From NCBI GenBank assembly GCA_963575645.1, contig OY754470.1:44795201-44859200 (forward strand): 64,000 nt of DNA. Direction: 5' to 3'. How positions within the stretch are numbered: position 1 is the first letter of the stretch; every line of letters begins with the position of its first letter. Both the position numbers and the translations under genes were made by a program. Shown here in pieces: positions 1 to 10,329 of the stretch. The notes beneath the pieces were generated by a model. It searched no databases, was not told where the DNA came from, and saw only the letters and a program-made list of their open reading frames with translations. The DNA is from Xanthostigma xanthostigma. Taxonomy: Eukaryota > Arthropoda > Insecta > Raphidioptera > Raphidiidae.

Positions 1-581
1 GAAACGTCATCTATTGAATGATTGAATTATAATTTTATAATTTTTTTGTCAATATACAGTCTGAAAAAATTGGTCGATAATCATATATATTAATACGTTA
101 AGGTTAAGATGTTTGCCTCCCTTTTTAGAAAAAACCACACAATTTCTCCACATAAATTATATATCATTTTACAGATAATTGCTTGCTCTACTGACATCGA
201 CAACTAAAAAATTTATTATTGCTTTTGTTTTTGTAAATTAATTAATTAACAGCAACGCTGAACAACATCTGCCATCTGACGGCTTTAATTTTGAAACAAC
301 GTCAACACTACAGCGAGCAACGCTGAACAACGTCACAGCTGCATGATGCCATCTGACGGCTTAGCTCAACGCTTTTGCTACTTGCGCGTCTATATGACAA
401 TTTTAGTAAAATATTTCTGTCATCTGAGCTTCATAGTGTAATAGAACAAATGAAGAACGTTATAAGCATTGTGCAAAATTAGAAACGAATTGAATACCTG
501 CAATCATATTTAAAAAATAATTTTGTAATGTGATAATTATTATACTTATTTAGTGCGAATAATTCGCACAGGTCACTCTAG

Positions 582-628
582 TTTTATTTATTTGAAGAGT
601 TCTATTCAGACGTTAATTTGAGATTTGT
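582..628 (+). repeat. Copy 1 of a short dispersed motif 'tttgaagagttctattcaga'
   Basis: About 45 bp, immediately upstream of CRF-BP exon A's acceptor. The core 'gaagagttctattcagacg' followed by ttaat recurs at 15096-15142, 17161-17206 (diverged) and 33790-33838, each time preceded by tttatttattt. Confidence 0.8.
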
Positions 629-637
629 TTATTACAG

Positions 638-848
638 TTTGTTGACGGCTGGGAATTGAACGGACAGTTTTTCCCAAGCCCTGAAGATCATCCACGGCCA
701 TTAGACGAACGTTTTACTGAATTTTGCGGTCAACGTAAGGTCAAACAAGTTTTCGAAAGTTCACAAAACGCTGCTCTGATTCAGTATCGAATGCCGATGC
801 GTGGAAGAGGCTTCAGTTTCAGTGTCCGTTTCCTGAAGAATCCTTCAC
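638..848 (+). CDS. CRF-binding protein homologue, internal exon 'A' (partial gene, 5' exons off window)
   Basis: First visible exon of a secreted CRF-binding-protein homologue. The family binds CRF/urocortin-type peptides extracellularly and limits access to their receptors; in insects DH44-like peptides are the presumed ligands (inference). The exon starts after 'tttattacag' in phase 0 and ends before 'gtaagt' with one base of a Pro codon. The 70 complete codons include FVDGWELNG, FFPSPEDHP, a Cys in TEFCG and SSQNAALIQYR, then GRGFSFSVRF. These align with the vertebrate CRF-BP block FDGW...FPSSQDHP...FC...SSQNVAMI...GNGFTLTI as I recall it. The exon phase fits the next exon exactly (C + CA = Pro, giving PCNV). 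The signal peptide and N-terminal domain must be encoded left of position 1. The identification rests on family motifs; no search was possible. Confidence 0.87.
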
Positions 849-1125
849 GTAAGTAATTAATTGAAATAGCTGAAACTTTTTTGCCGCTTGTTCGGTTTCC
901 TGTTTTAAAGAAAAGAAACAATTGCAAATATTAACAATAGAACGGCGATAAACTAAAGTAAGTGGCTCTTTCGCATATACAATGAATTTCATTTGATATG
1001 GTAGCTATAGAAATCATTAATACATTACAAAAAATCGTTTCACATAAAATGCATACGAACCTCTCTTGTTGCATTTTATGTGGAACGATTTTCTGGAATG
1101 CATTAATGATGAAATTCACTGTATA

Positions 1126-1891
1126 CAGGGTGTCCCATTAAGAATGGGACATAGAACAACCGCAGATTCTCCAATTCAAAATAAAACGATTAAGCGAAAT
1201 ATGCTTAGATAAAATGTTACTCGTTTCCGAAATACAGGGTGTTGAAGTTGAAAACTGAAAAATTATTAATGTCCATAATTTTTTTAATACACCGTATAAT
1301 TTTACTCAAATCGGCACACTTGTTAAATATCATAAAAATGCACCTAACAATAAAAAAATTAGTTCAGTACGCTCTACCAGTGGCGTACGGCAGGAGTAAG
1401 TAATGCTTGTACCCCTTCTAAATGTTACGCCGCTGTCTAAATTTTAATTTTGACGATAATTTTAATTTTTTTGATATTTTATAAGTCAATAATGTACTCT
1501 TGTTAGTTTGTTGTAAAGTCATTGGTTTTCGAGATATTCGCAGTTTTTTTAAGACAAAATTGTAAAAATGAATATTATTAATAATAATACAAATAAAAAG
1601 TACATGTCTATTTATCTTTAACTGCGAATATCTCGAAAACCAATGACTTTACAACAAACTAACAAGTGTACATTATTGACTTAGAAAATATCAAAAAAAT
1701 TAAAATTATAGTCAAAATTAAAATTTAGACAGCGGCGTAACATTTAGAAGGGGTACAAGCATTACTTTCTCCTGCCGTACGCCACTGGTAGAGCGAGTAA
1801 CATTTTATCTAAGCATATTTCGCTTAACCGTTTTATTTTGAATTGGAGAGTCTGCGGTTGTTCTATGTCCCATTCTTAATGGGACACCCTG
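1126..1891. mobile_element. Foldback / TIR element, 766 bp, TA-flanked, with nested insertion in one arm
   Basis: Ends CAGGGTGTCCCATTAAG... and its inverse, flanked by TA on both sides. The outer inverted repeats (1126-1208 and about 1800-1891) continue into inner arms (about 1370-1545 and 1627-1790). The left arm carries about 160 bp (1209-1368) that the right arm lacks. No ORF of substance. The TA duplication and CAGGGTGTCC end suggest a Tc1/mariner-related non-autonomous element (inference). Confidence 0.8.
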
Positions 1892-1974
1892 TATATATTA
1901 AATACACGTCCGAAGTCAACAGTATTTGCGGCCTCAGTATGACTGTGAATGACGTAACAAAAAATGTGTGTACA

Positions 1975-2495
1975 GAAGTAAAAAAAATAAGTTTAAAAAC
2001 TAAAACCCGACTACTGAAAAGTATGAAACAAGAAAATATTCTCATTTGAGCCGTGGTCATATGCCACCTACCCTGACAAAACATTACATTTTAACAGTAG
2101 TAAGCGATCATAAGCTCTAGGGCAAAGTGCATCACGCTATACATCTAGAGGGGCCTCATATATATGAGATGGCATACTACCACGGCTATCCAAAGATGAG
2201 AATATTTTTTTGTTTTATACTTTTTAGTAATCGGGTTTTAGTTTTTAAACTTATTTTTTATATAAATTATTTTTTTTTGTTTTCGATTTGCTTCCTTCTG
2301 GGACCAAAATTAAAAAATAAATGTAGCCTATGTTACCCGGGTCATAATAGCGAATCGATTGACACCTTATTTATGAAATTTGGATGAATAGTTTAGGCGC
2401 TACGGTGGAACATCCGTAAATACAAACATACATACATAGACTGCTAAACTCATAACCCTTCCTTTTGACTTCGCCGCAGTCGGGTAAAAAAACGG
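1975..2495. repeat. Inverted repeat pair and repeat tail
   Basis: Sequence around 1975-2051 is inverted at 2187-2270 ('ctcatttgagccgtggt' versus 'accacggctatccaaagatgag'). It is followed at 2390-2490 by a tail containing 'ccgcagtcgggtaaaaa', common in insect retroelement debris as I recall. Confidence 0.5.
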
Positions 2496-3179
2496 CATAT
2501 ATTTATATCTATGTATACGTATTTCGTTACGTCATTCACAGTCATATTATGACCGCTATATTACGGTACCTCTATTTAAAAAGGCTTTATTCAGCAGCTT
2601 AAAATAGTATTTACCATGATACAACGGTTGTGCATTTCAGCTAAGAGTGTGCGGCGATCTTCAAACGATTTAATCGCAATATCGCGCGACAAAAAGCAGA
2701 ATGAGAACAGTATTTGTAACAGATACCACTCCTAATAATACTATCTTTAATCGACATTTTCTTCGTTGTTATTTTTTTTTGTTGCACGGAAGGATAAATA
2801 GGAAATTACTTTGTAATTACAGCAGTTGGAAAGGTATTGACATTGTTTAAGAACAAGTCGACATTTTCAAACAGCATTGTTCGATTTTTTTACTGGGTCA
2901 ATTTAATTTTGCTCGTGTAATTTTATTTTAAAGCTTTGGGCGTCGCTGTAAAATTGCGATTTTAATTATAACCTTTTGTTTAGTATAATGTTATCGACTA
3001 TTAAAAATTAACAGAAAATTTGATTATCCAGAATGCTGTTAAAACATTAATGCAATTTATATTCAAGCAACGAATGCGGTATAAAAGCGAGGCTAACAAT
3101 TTCTAGGCTATTAAGTGGAAAACCTCTAACATTTACCACCCGCAAAAAGCTCTAAAAGTAGGCACATATAGATATTATA

Positions 3180-4286
3180 CAGTCAAACCTTGCTAAGTCT
3201 AAAACCTCTAAAACTCGAAAAAATGTTTTGATCCCTTCCCTTCAAGCCCCAAAACCCCTATTACTCGAAATCTCAACCCTCTATATAGGTCGAAATAATC
3301 AGTGAGTCCTCTACAAGCCATTTCAGTACATATTTTTTCTCCATAACTCGAAAACACGAATTGAACCTCTGTATCTCGAACATAACTCAAAATTAGGGTT
3401 ATTATACACTTTCGCGGTCACCCGGTTTTTTGACTCTAGAAAACCGAAAAATCATCCGATTTCGATGAATTTTTTTTTTAAATCTTCGTTTTTATGGCGG
3501 ATTTATGGAAAAAAATACGAAAATTGAAAAAATCAATATTTCTCACAGTTTCATGACTTTAAATGCAAAAAAAAATTGACTTTCTACATATAATTCTTTA
3601 TAACTGTTTCTGACGTCAATTCCGGGGTGAACGATAAACGGGTATGCGAATTGTAATTCCGGGGTGAACGATAAACGGGTATGCGAATTGTAATTCCGGG
3701 GTGAACGATAAACGGGTATGCGAATTGTAATTCCGGAGTGAACGATAAAGGGGTATGCGAATTGTCTCGCAGTGAAACGGGAAGGGGCAAATGTGGAGTT
3801 TTTAAAAAAACAATTCCGGGGTGAACGATAAACAGGTATGCGAATTGTAATTCCGGGGTGAACGATAAACGGGTATGCGAATTGTAATTCCGGAGTGAAC
3901 GATAAAGGGGTATGCGAATTGTCTCGCAGTGAAACGGGAAGGGGCAAATGTGAAGTTTTTAGAAAAACAATTCCGGGGTGAACGATAAACGGGTATGTGA
4001 ATTGTAATTTCGGGGTGAACGATAAAGGGGTATGCGAATTGTCTCGCAGTGAAACGGGAAGGGGCAAATGTGCAGTTTTTAAAAAAACAATTCCGGGGTG
4101 AACGATAAACGGGTATGCGAATTGTAATTCCGGGGTGACCTAATTTTTTTCATAAATCCGCCGTAAAATGGAACTTTTTGAGACCGAGATCATTGAAATC
4201 CATCTATTTTTCGATTTTCTAGAGCCAAAAAACCAGGTGACCGTGAAAGTGTATAATTTTTGGCGTCGACTTACAGGGGTCTACTG
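3180..4286. mobile_element. pogo/Tigger-like TIR element, 1.1 kb, carrying a minisatellite
   Basis: Left end CAGTCAAACCTTGCTAAGTC, right end (inverted) CAGTAGACCCCTGTAAGTCG, flanked by TA (3178-3179 and 4287-4288). The left part (about 3190-3400) is an inverted relative of the element at 7155-7502. Sequences at about 3425-3515 and 4155-4245 form a second, inner inverted pair. The centre is the tandem array at 3616-4138. Confidence 0.7.
3616..4138. repeat. Minisatellite: ~37-bp unit, 10 full + 1 partial copies in higher-order blocks
   Basis: Unit 'aattccggggtgaacgataa' plus 'acgggtatgcgaattgt'. Blocks of 4, 3 and 2 units each end with a variant ('ataaagggg') followed by a spacer containing 'gtgaaacgggaaggggcaaa'; two more units follow the third spacer. 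The 174-codon minus-strand ORF here simply reads the repeat. Confidence 0.9.
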
Positions 4287-5849
4287 TATAAAAATGTTGA
4301 ATATTAAATAATATTCTTACAGTATAGTTCGTAAGATTAAATCGGAAATTTGACAACAGCGCTCATTATTTAATTTGTTTGGCGTTCTTAACATATTTTT
4401 AGCTTGCGTTCTGTAAAATCGCTCCACAGGAATGTGACAATTTTACTCACGTTTAGGCATCTTTATCCAAAAAGATATTTTCTGACCTCGCCTACTTTCA
4501 GTGCCTAAATAAAAGCTAATTAGTTCCTTATTCCAGATTTGAAATAAATTATAAATGTTAAATAACTAAAGGGTTGTGAGTTCACTGTAAGAACTAGCCA
4601 GATAATTAATAACAAATCAATTAAAATGTATTAAAAAATTGCAGTCCAACCCTGCTACTTTTTTACTTTTTTTGTGTGGGTACTTTAAGGAAGTAGGTAC
4701 CCTCGATAAATGAATTAACAAACAGAAAATTACGAAAATTTGCAAATATGTCAAAACCTTTTCAAAAATGACTCAGTTAAATTTTTGTGATCTTTGGTTG
4801 ACTTTGAAAAAAGATATTGATAATTTTATTTCGCTGCACTTAACATGGAGTCTTATGGAAATCTGTGATTTTGACGCACTCCATCATTTATTACGTTGGA
4901 ATTGACAAACAGATTTTGATAAAATTTTCAGGAAATATAAACGAATATTCTATGAACATTTTTCTTTTTCCAAAACGTATAAAGCTTGCTTATGTTAATA
5001 GAAATAACTAAAACAAAGCCGAGCTTTTTAGCAATGCATAAACATGACAACACCGCAATATTATAGTTTGTGGCGCGTCATTTAAAGGTAAGTTACGAAA
5101 CTGCAGCAGTTTTGATATTGTAAAAACATACGTAAATTGAGTAAATGCTAAAAGCATAGTATTCCAAAAAAATGATAGTATATTATTATTTCCGAAATGA
5201 CAGGAATAAAGAAAAGCATTTTCATAAATTAATGGGAATTTGACACCGCGTGTTGACTTATGCTGCGTACATAAGCACTTGTAACTATGGCGAGGCATGC
5301 GGTGTTGCCAAATTATATACTACGTTACTCAAGTAGAAGACTGAAATTCTTTGACTTACTGCGTACCAAGGGTACTTCCTTAAAAGAAAAATGGAGAAAT
5401 ATTTCCATTAACTCAATTTAAAAGACAAAAATTATTGCTAGGAAACTGAAATGTTTGTGTTATTATTTATTAGTTGGTTGTTGAACTGTATAAGTAAATG
5501 GAGAGGTATTAAAAAGTGTTTGCTTTTGTAATTGGAAATTGAAAACGCGTAAATTGTATTACGAATCGAATTTGGTTTCAGAATTGAAAATAAAACGCGT
5601 CTATACGTAAAGTAATTGTTTATCATTTACATGCAGTTTTATTAATTTAATCAAATGGATTGAATTGTGTTCAATATGTTTAAAATAACCGTTTTTTAGC
5701 ATTTTTTTATATTACATACTAGCGGCCCGTCCCGGTTTCATCCGGGTGCAAAACAGTTCTCAAAATATTTGTATTGGCCTTTCCATCTACACAGCAAAAC
5801 TATCAAAGTACATTGTTTTGATGTATCTTGAAAGATTTGGCCAGCGTTA

Positions 5850-6315
5850 ACGTCGCTGCACACGAGGCTAGAAACGCTGCTAGATTCCTTTCTAGATTTG
5901 CCTACTAGTTTTCTAGCGCTGGTTTTCTTGATTTCTGTTATGTGCTCGCTTCACACGAGACGTTTTTCCAAGCTAGTTTTGTGAATAAATTTGGCGACAG
6001 TTCAAATATAAACACAGAGCAAAATGTGTGTGTTGTCTGACACTGAGCAGAAAGACGCCATGTTGGTTTGTGGGTGTTTGTTCAAGTCGCCCACGTGACA
6101 ATGAACTGCTTCCTGATTGGTTCTTACTGATACCTAGCAGCCGACCTAGCATGAATTTAGCCCCTGTTCTGATTTTAAAAACTATTATGCGAGCTAGCAG
6201 GCGAGCCCGCAGTGACGTAATTTCCAGCTTCGTACCCAGCCAACCGACCAGTAGACCACCAAGCAGTGTTTCTAGCAGCGTTAATAGCCTCAAACAGTTT
6301 GTTTTTTGACAAAAA
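5850..6315. repeat. MITE-like repeat, related to 49590-50110, splitting an older repeat
   Basis: Shares with 49590-50000 the order 'cgctgcacacgaggct', 'tatgtgctcgcttcacacga', 'cccacgtgacaa', 'cttcctgattggttc', 'agcagacgagcccgcagtga' (here agcaggcgagcccgc). Flanking pieces at 5722-5845 (starts 'ctagcggcccgtcccggttt') and 6320-6480 look like two halves of one RTE-like repeat interrupted by this insertion. Confidence 0.6.
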
Positions 6316-6896
6316 ACCGTCATAGTTTAACCATTTTCTACAAAATGTTTACAAATTATATACAGAAACCTTCCTCGTTTATCGCTCTTTCTATTAATGA
6401 AAACCATATGAAAATCCGTTCGGTAGCTTTTCAGTTTTTCGCGTTCATTTCACGTATATAACCTCAATTTATTTCTAATTAATAAATTCTGTTCTAAGGT
6501 CACAGAAGTATGTCATACGGTAATTTTCATTAAACAACAGTTAGTAGATACTAAACAATAAGTTTGAAGTTGTAATAATTGCTAAGTTCTCAGAACAACT
6601 TTATTATTCAATCACAATATCAAATTGTGGTGCTCTAACTAATTAATTATTAAGCCTTTTAGTTAACCTTTCGTTTAATTTCGTAGTATAAATACTTTAA
6701 ATTACTTTTGTAAACTAATTAACGATAGGTCCGAACCTTTTATTAAATCATGACTTCCATTTGAATAATTTTGACAATAAGATAGTTTTTTTTTTATTTG
6801 AATTTAATTATTAATTATCAGAGATAGACTGACATAAGTTTATTTGTTTGCTGCAACTTAAATATTAATGTTTCAGGCCAGTTTAAGTGTGGTATT

Positions 6897-7560
6897 TAGG
6901 TACGGTGTGAAAAAAATGTTTGTGCTCAAAAATACCGAAAAAATTCTCAGTATTGTTTATAATTTGGAATTTAACCTTTTAGTATAAATGATTAAAACGT
7001 GCTGATAACATTTTTAAAAAATCGGCCTGACAGGACCGGACTTACAAATTTTGTGAAAAAGCTAGTTCGTGGAGGTGTATTTAATTGGGAGCAGATGTAG
7101 GATTGACAATAAGGGGTGTATTAAACTACACTGTCAGTAATAGCAGATACACTACAGTAGAACCTCTGTATGTCGAACTTCAAGGGAGACGCTAAAAAGT
7201 TCGAGTTACAGAGGCTTCCACTTATGAAGGATTTCGACTTAGGTGGACTTTGTAGAGGTTAAGATTCATTCTAACTAATTTTGAGTTAGAGAATATTGCT
7301 ATGTTCGAGATACAAAGGCCCAATTTATTTTTTCGAGTTATGGAGGAAAATAGGTACGTACCGAAATGGCGTGTAGGAACTTAGGTACTGATTATTTCGA
7401 CGTATAGAAGGTTGAGATTTCGAGTAATGAAGGTTTTGGGGCTTGATGGGAATTTTTGGAGGTTATCGACTTATCGACGTTTGACTTAAAGACGTTCTAC
7501 TGTATTTTGTCTGCAGGGTATGGCACTGCGACCCAATTTTTATTTCGTGTCGTTGAATGA
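6897..7560 (+). repeat. Dispersed repeat family R1, copy 1, interrupted by a pogo-like element
   Basis: Shared landmarks with 18409-18790 and 58145-58935: 'aaatttaaccttttagta', 'aaaacgtgc', 'atcggcctgacaggaccgga', 'cttacaaattttgtgaaaa' and, at the far end, 'ggcactgcgacccaa'. The 7155-7502 element sits between these landmarks. Confidence 0.75.
7155..7502. mobile_element. pogo/Tigger-like MITE, 348 bp, TA-flanked
   Basis: Left end CAGTAGAACCTCTGTATGTC, right end (inverted) CAGTAGAACGTCTTTAAGTC, TA at 7153-7154 and 7503-7504. The interior is made of degenerate 'ttcgagttacagagg' phrases. Nested inside repeat family R1. Confidence 0.8.
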
Positions 7561-8085
7561 TGAGCTTGTTCTATTAATTTTTTCGTATACTGCACTCTCC
7601 AAAGTTGTCGAACTCACGAACTTCAAGTTTAAATTAAAACATTTTTTTTTTTTGAGGAAATCACTCATTTTTGTTATAATGATATAATACATAAAATTTG
7701 TATTTTTTTATGTTTATGTAAAATACAAAAGAATATTCCTTTCTTTCATACTTTGATGATAAAGACAATATATAAAAATGGGCACGGTAGCGCCATCTCT
7801 CGGTGTAAAAATTAAACGCCAAAATGTATTTGTATTCCTCTAAGGCTTTTTAATAGATCGTCTGTCTACCGATCGCCTTGTTAATGAATTTACGGCATCA
7901 ACGTGCAGGTGTTTTGTTATTAAATAATAATCCAGATCTTTTGAACTTTGCACAATATATAATGGAATAATGAAGTAAAAACAAAGCCCACAGCCTACAA
8001 ACTTTAAATATTAAGTATTCATTAGTATTATGATGTTCAATATATAAAAGGTATAGCTTATGTGGTCACAAGACTAAGTGACTTA

Positions 8086-8628
8086 AGGCGGTTTTACACA
8101 GGTGTAGTAGCTAAAGCAAGAAACTAAATTTTAGTGAATTACCGCTTAGTTATGGTCTACACACATTATCAATATTTTTAGTAGCTAAATTAATATTGTT
8201 GAAATGGCGTCTATAAAATGTACATTCCCATGATTTCTTCAATTTCTTTGAAAGCTGCTTGGCGGGCATTCCTATCTTTGTAAATATCATCCTGCGTGTT
8301 CCACAAACATTCTCTTGCTCTATACTCCTGCACAAATTTTAACGTGGTGTCTTCGTTCCACCGCGACAATATCATTTTAAAATGTTTTTATTCGCATATT
8401 ATTTTAAATTTCTTCAAAAATCACTAAACAAGACAACCACATTGTACTAAACTCGAATTGTCCAGATGGGTTTAGAGCACGTTTTAGTTGCTACGACGCG
8501 TGGTGGGGGGCTAAAACTTTTACTTAAACACCAGTAGGTACTTTACTTTACTAAACTGAATGTTCACACAATGCAAGTAGCTAAATTTAGTTACTTGCTT
8601 TAGCTACTACACCTGTGTAAAGCGGCCT
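8086..8628. mobile_element. PIF/Harbinger-like element, 543 bp, TTA duplication
   Basis: TIR of about 35 bp: left AGGCGGTTTTACACAGGTGT..., right (inverted) AGGCCGCTTTACACAGGTGT..., both continuing 'agtagctaaagcaag'. Flanked by TTA at 8083-8085 and 8629-8631, the 3-bp duplication typical of PIF/Harbinger. The interior carries a truncated MADF-domain ORF on the minus strand, the type of second gene these transposons encode. Confidence 0.88.
8211..8375 (-). pseudogene. Truncated MADF (Myb/SANT-like) domain ORF of the Harbinger-like element, 54 codons
   Basis: Reads MILSRWNEDTTLKFVQEYRA, RECLWNTQDDIYKDRNARQA, AFKEIEEIMGMYIL, stop TAG. W-NED..L.FV.EYR..ECLWN.....YK.R..R..A...I is the start of a MADF DNA-binding domain. 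Harbinger transposons carry such a gene next to the transposase to help DNA binding and nuclear entry. The frame begins with ATG but stops within the domain, so the domain is incomplete. Confidence 0.8.
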
Positions 8629-8919
8629 TTATGTTAATTTTTTCGCAAATTCAAAAAGGCTCATCAACAGCGTCGCTCTAGTCTCAGGGAATACCGGAAT
8701 TTTTCCGGCGGGCGGCCGGTCCGGTCCGGTTCGGATCTTTTTCTTCTTAGTTACATGCTGACGTGGATGAGTTTGACAATTTTCCCGGAAACTTTTTAGG
8801 TCCCATACCAACCCAGAGATTCACTGAGGATTCATTTTCTTTTTTTGATACCACATTAATGTATATTATTTACTAGTGTACCATATTATACCAAAATTTG
8901 TCTAGTCGTTCTACAGTTA

Positions 8920-9076
8920 GGCCTAGTTTATATGAGAGGCGTTCAACGCGCGTTGGCCCAACGTTGGTGGCGCGTTGAACGCGCGTTATCATATAAACAG
9001 TTCTATACAATTGTATAGAAACTGTAAACGCGCGTTGGGCCAACGCGCGTTGAACGCCTCTCATATAAACTAGGCC
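8920..9076. mobile_element. 157-bp palindromic MITE with TTA duplication
   Basis: Ends GGCCTAGTTTATATGAGAGG and its exact inverse, flanked by TTA (8917-8919 and 9077-9079). Arms are rich in CGCG ('gttcaacgcgcgttggccca'). The 3-bp TTA again suggests Harbinger mobilisation. No coding capacity. Confidence 0.9.
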
Positions 9077-9461
9077 TTATGCTCAAATAGAGAAAAAATG
9101 TGTTTCCAGATTAGGTACCAGAAAAAAATGATTACACAAAATAAAGTTAAGACATAAATGCCTATCTATCAAAATGAAGCTACAAATTTTAAAAATTCAA
9201 CATGAACTACTTTGCCTTTAGGCTATAGGTGTATATATATAATATACTCATATTAACGTAATAATATATGCACGTAATTACTAAATTATGTTTTTAACTT
9301 GGTTCTCTTCTTTAGTTATCTTGTTTTGGCAAAGCTAATTTTTTTTCAAGCTTAAACGGAAGTTCATTTTAAGTCTTTAATAATAGCTTGATCGCCCAGG
9401 GCTTGTACTTAATTTTTTATAGAAAAGAATACAGTATCAGCTTTTAGATCATCTTTCTGAC

Positions 9462-9665
9462 CTAATAATAATAATAGTGCGTTTAACGTCCGTTTCTCGA
9501 CTTTGTGTCATAACAGACGCCATTCGCATCATTACTATTTTCCATCTATCACACTTATTTTCTACATTTTTTCAACTTCCACATAATTAATTGCAATGCG
9601 CGAATGAAGGAATTTTAGGACATTGGGATAACGTAGGCAAATTTAGAGTGTTGGAGGAGTTAGAC
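9462..9665 (-). repeat. SINE family S1, 3' body fragment
   Basis: Minus-strand copy ending in an (ATT)n tail (aat run at 9462-9478). Shares 'cgtttaacgtccgtttctcg', 'acgccattcgca' and 'gcgaatgaaggaatttta' with 58402-58820 and 50150-50475. No tRNA head. Confidence 0.8.
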
Positions 9666-9675
9666 AGGTAAATAA

Positions 9676-9835
9676 TGTTAATGCGTTTAACGTACGTTTC
9701 TCGACTTTATGCCATAAAAGACGCCATTACTATTTTCCATCTCTATCACACTTCCCGTTATTTTCTACAATTTTAAACTTCCACTTAATTAATAGCAATG
9801 GGCGAATGAAGGAATTTTAGGACATTAGGATAATA
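9676..9835 (-). repeat. SINE family S1, second adjacent 3' body fragment
   Basis: Direct neighbour of the previous copy in the same orientation: 'gcgtttaacgtacgtttctc', 'gcgaatgaaggaatttta'. 5'-truncated. Confidence 0.75.
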
Positions 9836-10153
9836 GAGTTATTTGCCACTGAAACTTAAGTTATACATTTTTTGGAAGATTGAATTAATATCAATAAACA
9901 AATTATACAGTTTCTAGATTGTAATAATATTGTAGATCAAAATTAGATAGCCATAAACAAGACTTTTTGATGTGGATCATCTAATGGCGCGTTTGATTGG
10001 GAGTAAAACTGCGCAATTGACGCGACACTTTTATGGGAGGACGTTACGTTTGTGTGCGTTAGATTAAACCCGACTTTGAAAGCGAATTAAATTCTATGTA
10101 TGCTCTTGCAGGGAAAAATGAATTGCATTTTTGAAGAATGTATTTTTTTTCAG

Positions 10154-10329
10154 CATGCAATGTATTACTCCAAAGTACGGGTGATATGTACACCCTTCGC
10201 AACTACGGGAAAAGGTCTAACTGCAGTTTGAGTGCCCTGTACCCGGCCGTTGTACGTGTTGCGGCGCTTAGCGTCGGTCTGGCCGGTGCATCCAGAAGCG
10301 TCGAAATAGAAACCGGAATTATACACAAA
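10154..10329 (+). CDS. CRF-binding protein homologue, exon 'B'
   Basis: Acceptor 'ttttttttcag', donor 'gtatgt'. The first two bases complete the Pro codon and 58 codons follow. The translation reads CNVLLQSTGDMYTLRNYGKR, then SNCSLSALYPAVVRVAALSVG and ends GIIHK in phase 0. The PCNV, NCS and the ALYPAVVRV strand match the CRF-BP pattern PCNVI...NCSFSIIYPVVIKISDLTLG. The NCS motif is also a potential N-glycosylation site. GC content is visibly higher than in the flanking intron, which supports coding. Confidence 0.87.

Larger units (their letters stand above)
849..10153 (+). other. CRF-BP intron, about 9.3 kb, phase 1
   Basis: Runs from 'gtaagt' at 849 to 'tttttttcag' ending at 10153. I see no other coding exon in it. 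It is filled with repeats listed separately: a foldback (1126-1891), two pogo-like elements, a minisatellite, two TTA-flanked elements, a repeat family at 6897-7560 and SINE fragments at 9462-9835. The stretch 4290-5720 shows nothing recognisable beyond short low-complexity and weak inverted pieces. Confidence 0.8.

Noticed and set aside
3543-4067. 174-codon minus-strand ORF with repeated PLPVSLRDNSHTPLSFTP phrases
   Set aside because: It translates the minisatellite array; the periodic peptide is a by-product of the DNA repeat and has no start or splice context.
3616-4138. CRISPR array
   Set aside because: Repeats are contiguous or share identical spacers, in a eukaryotic genome; a minisatellite explains it.
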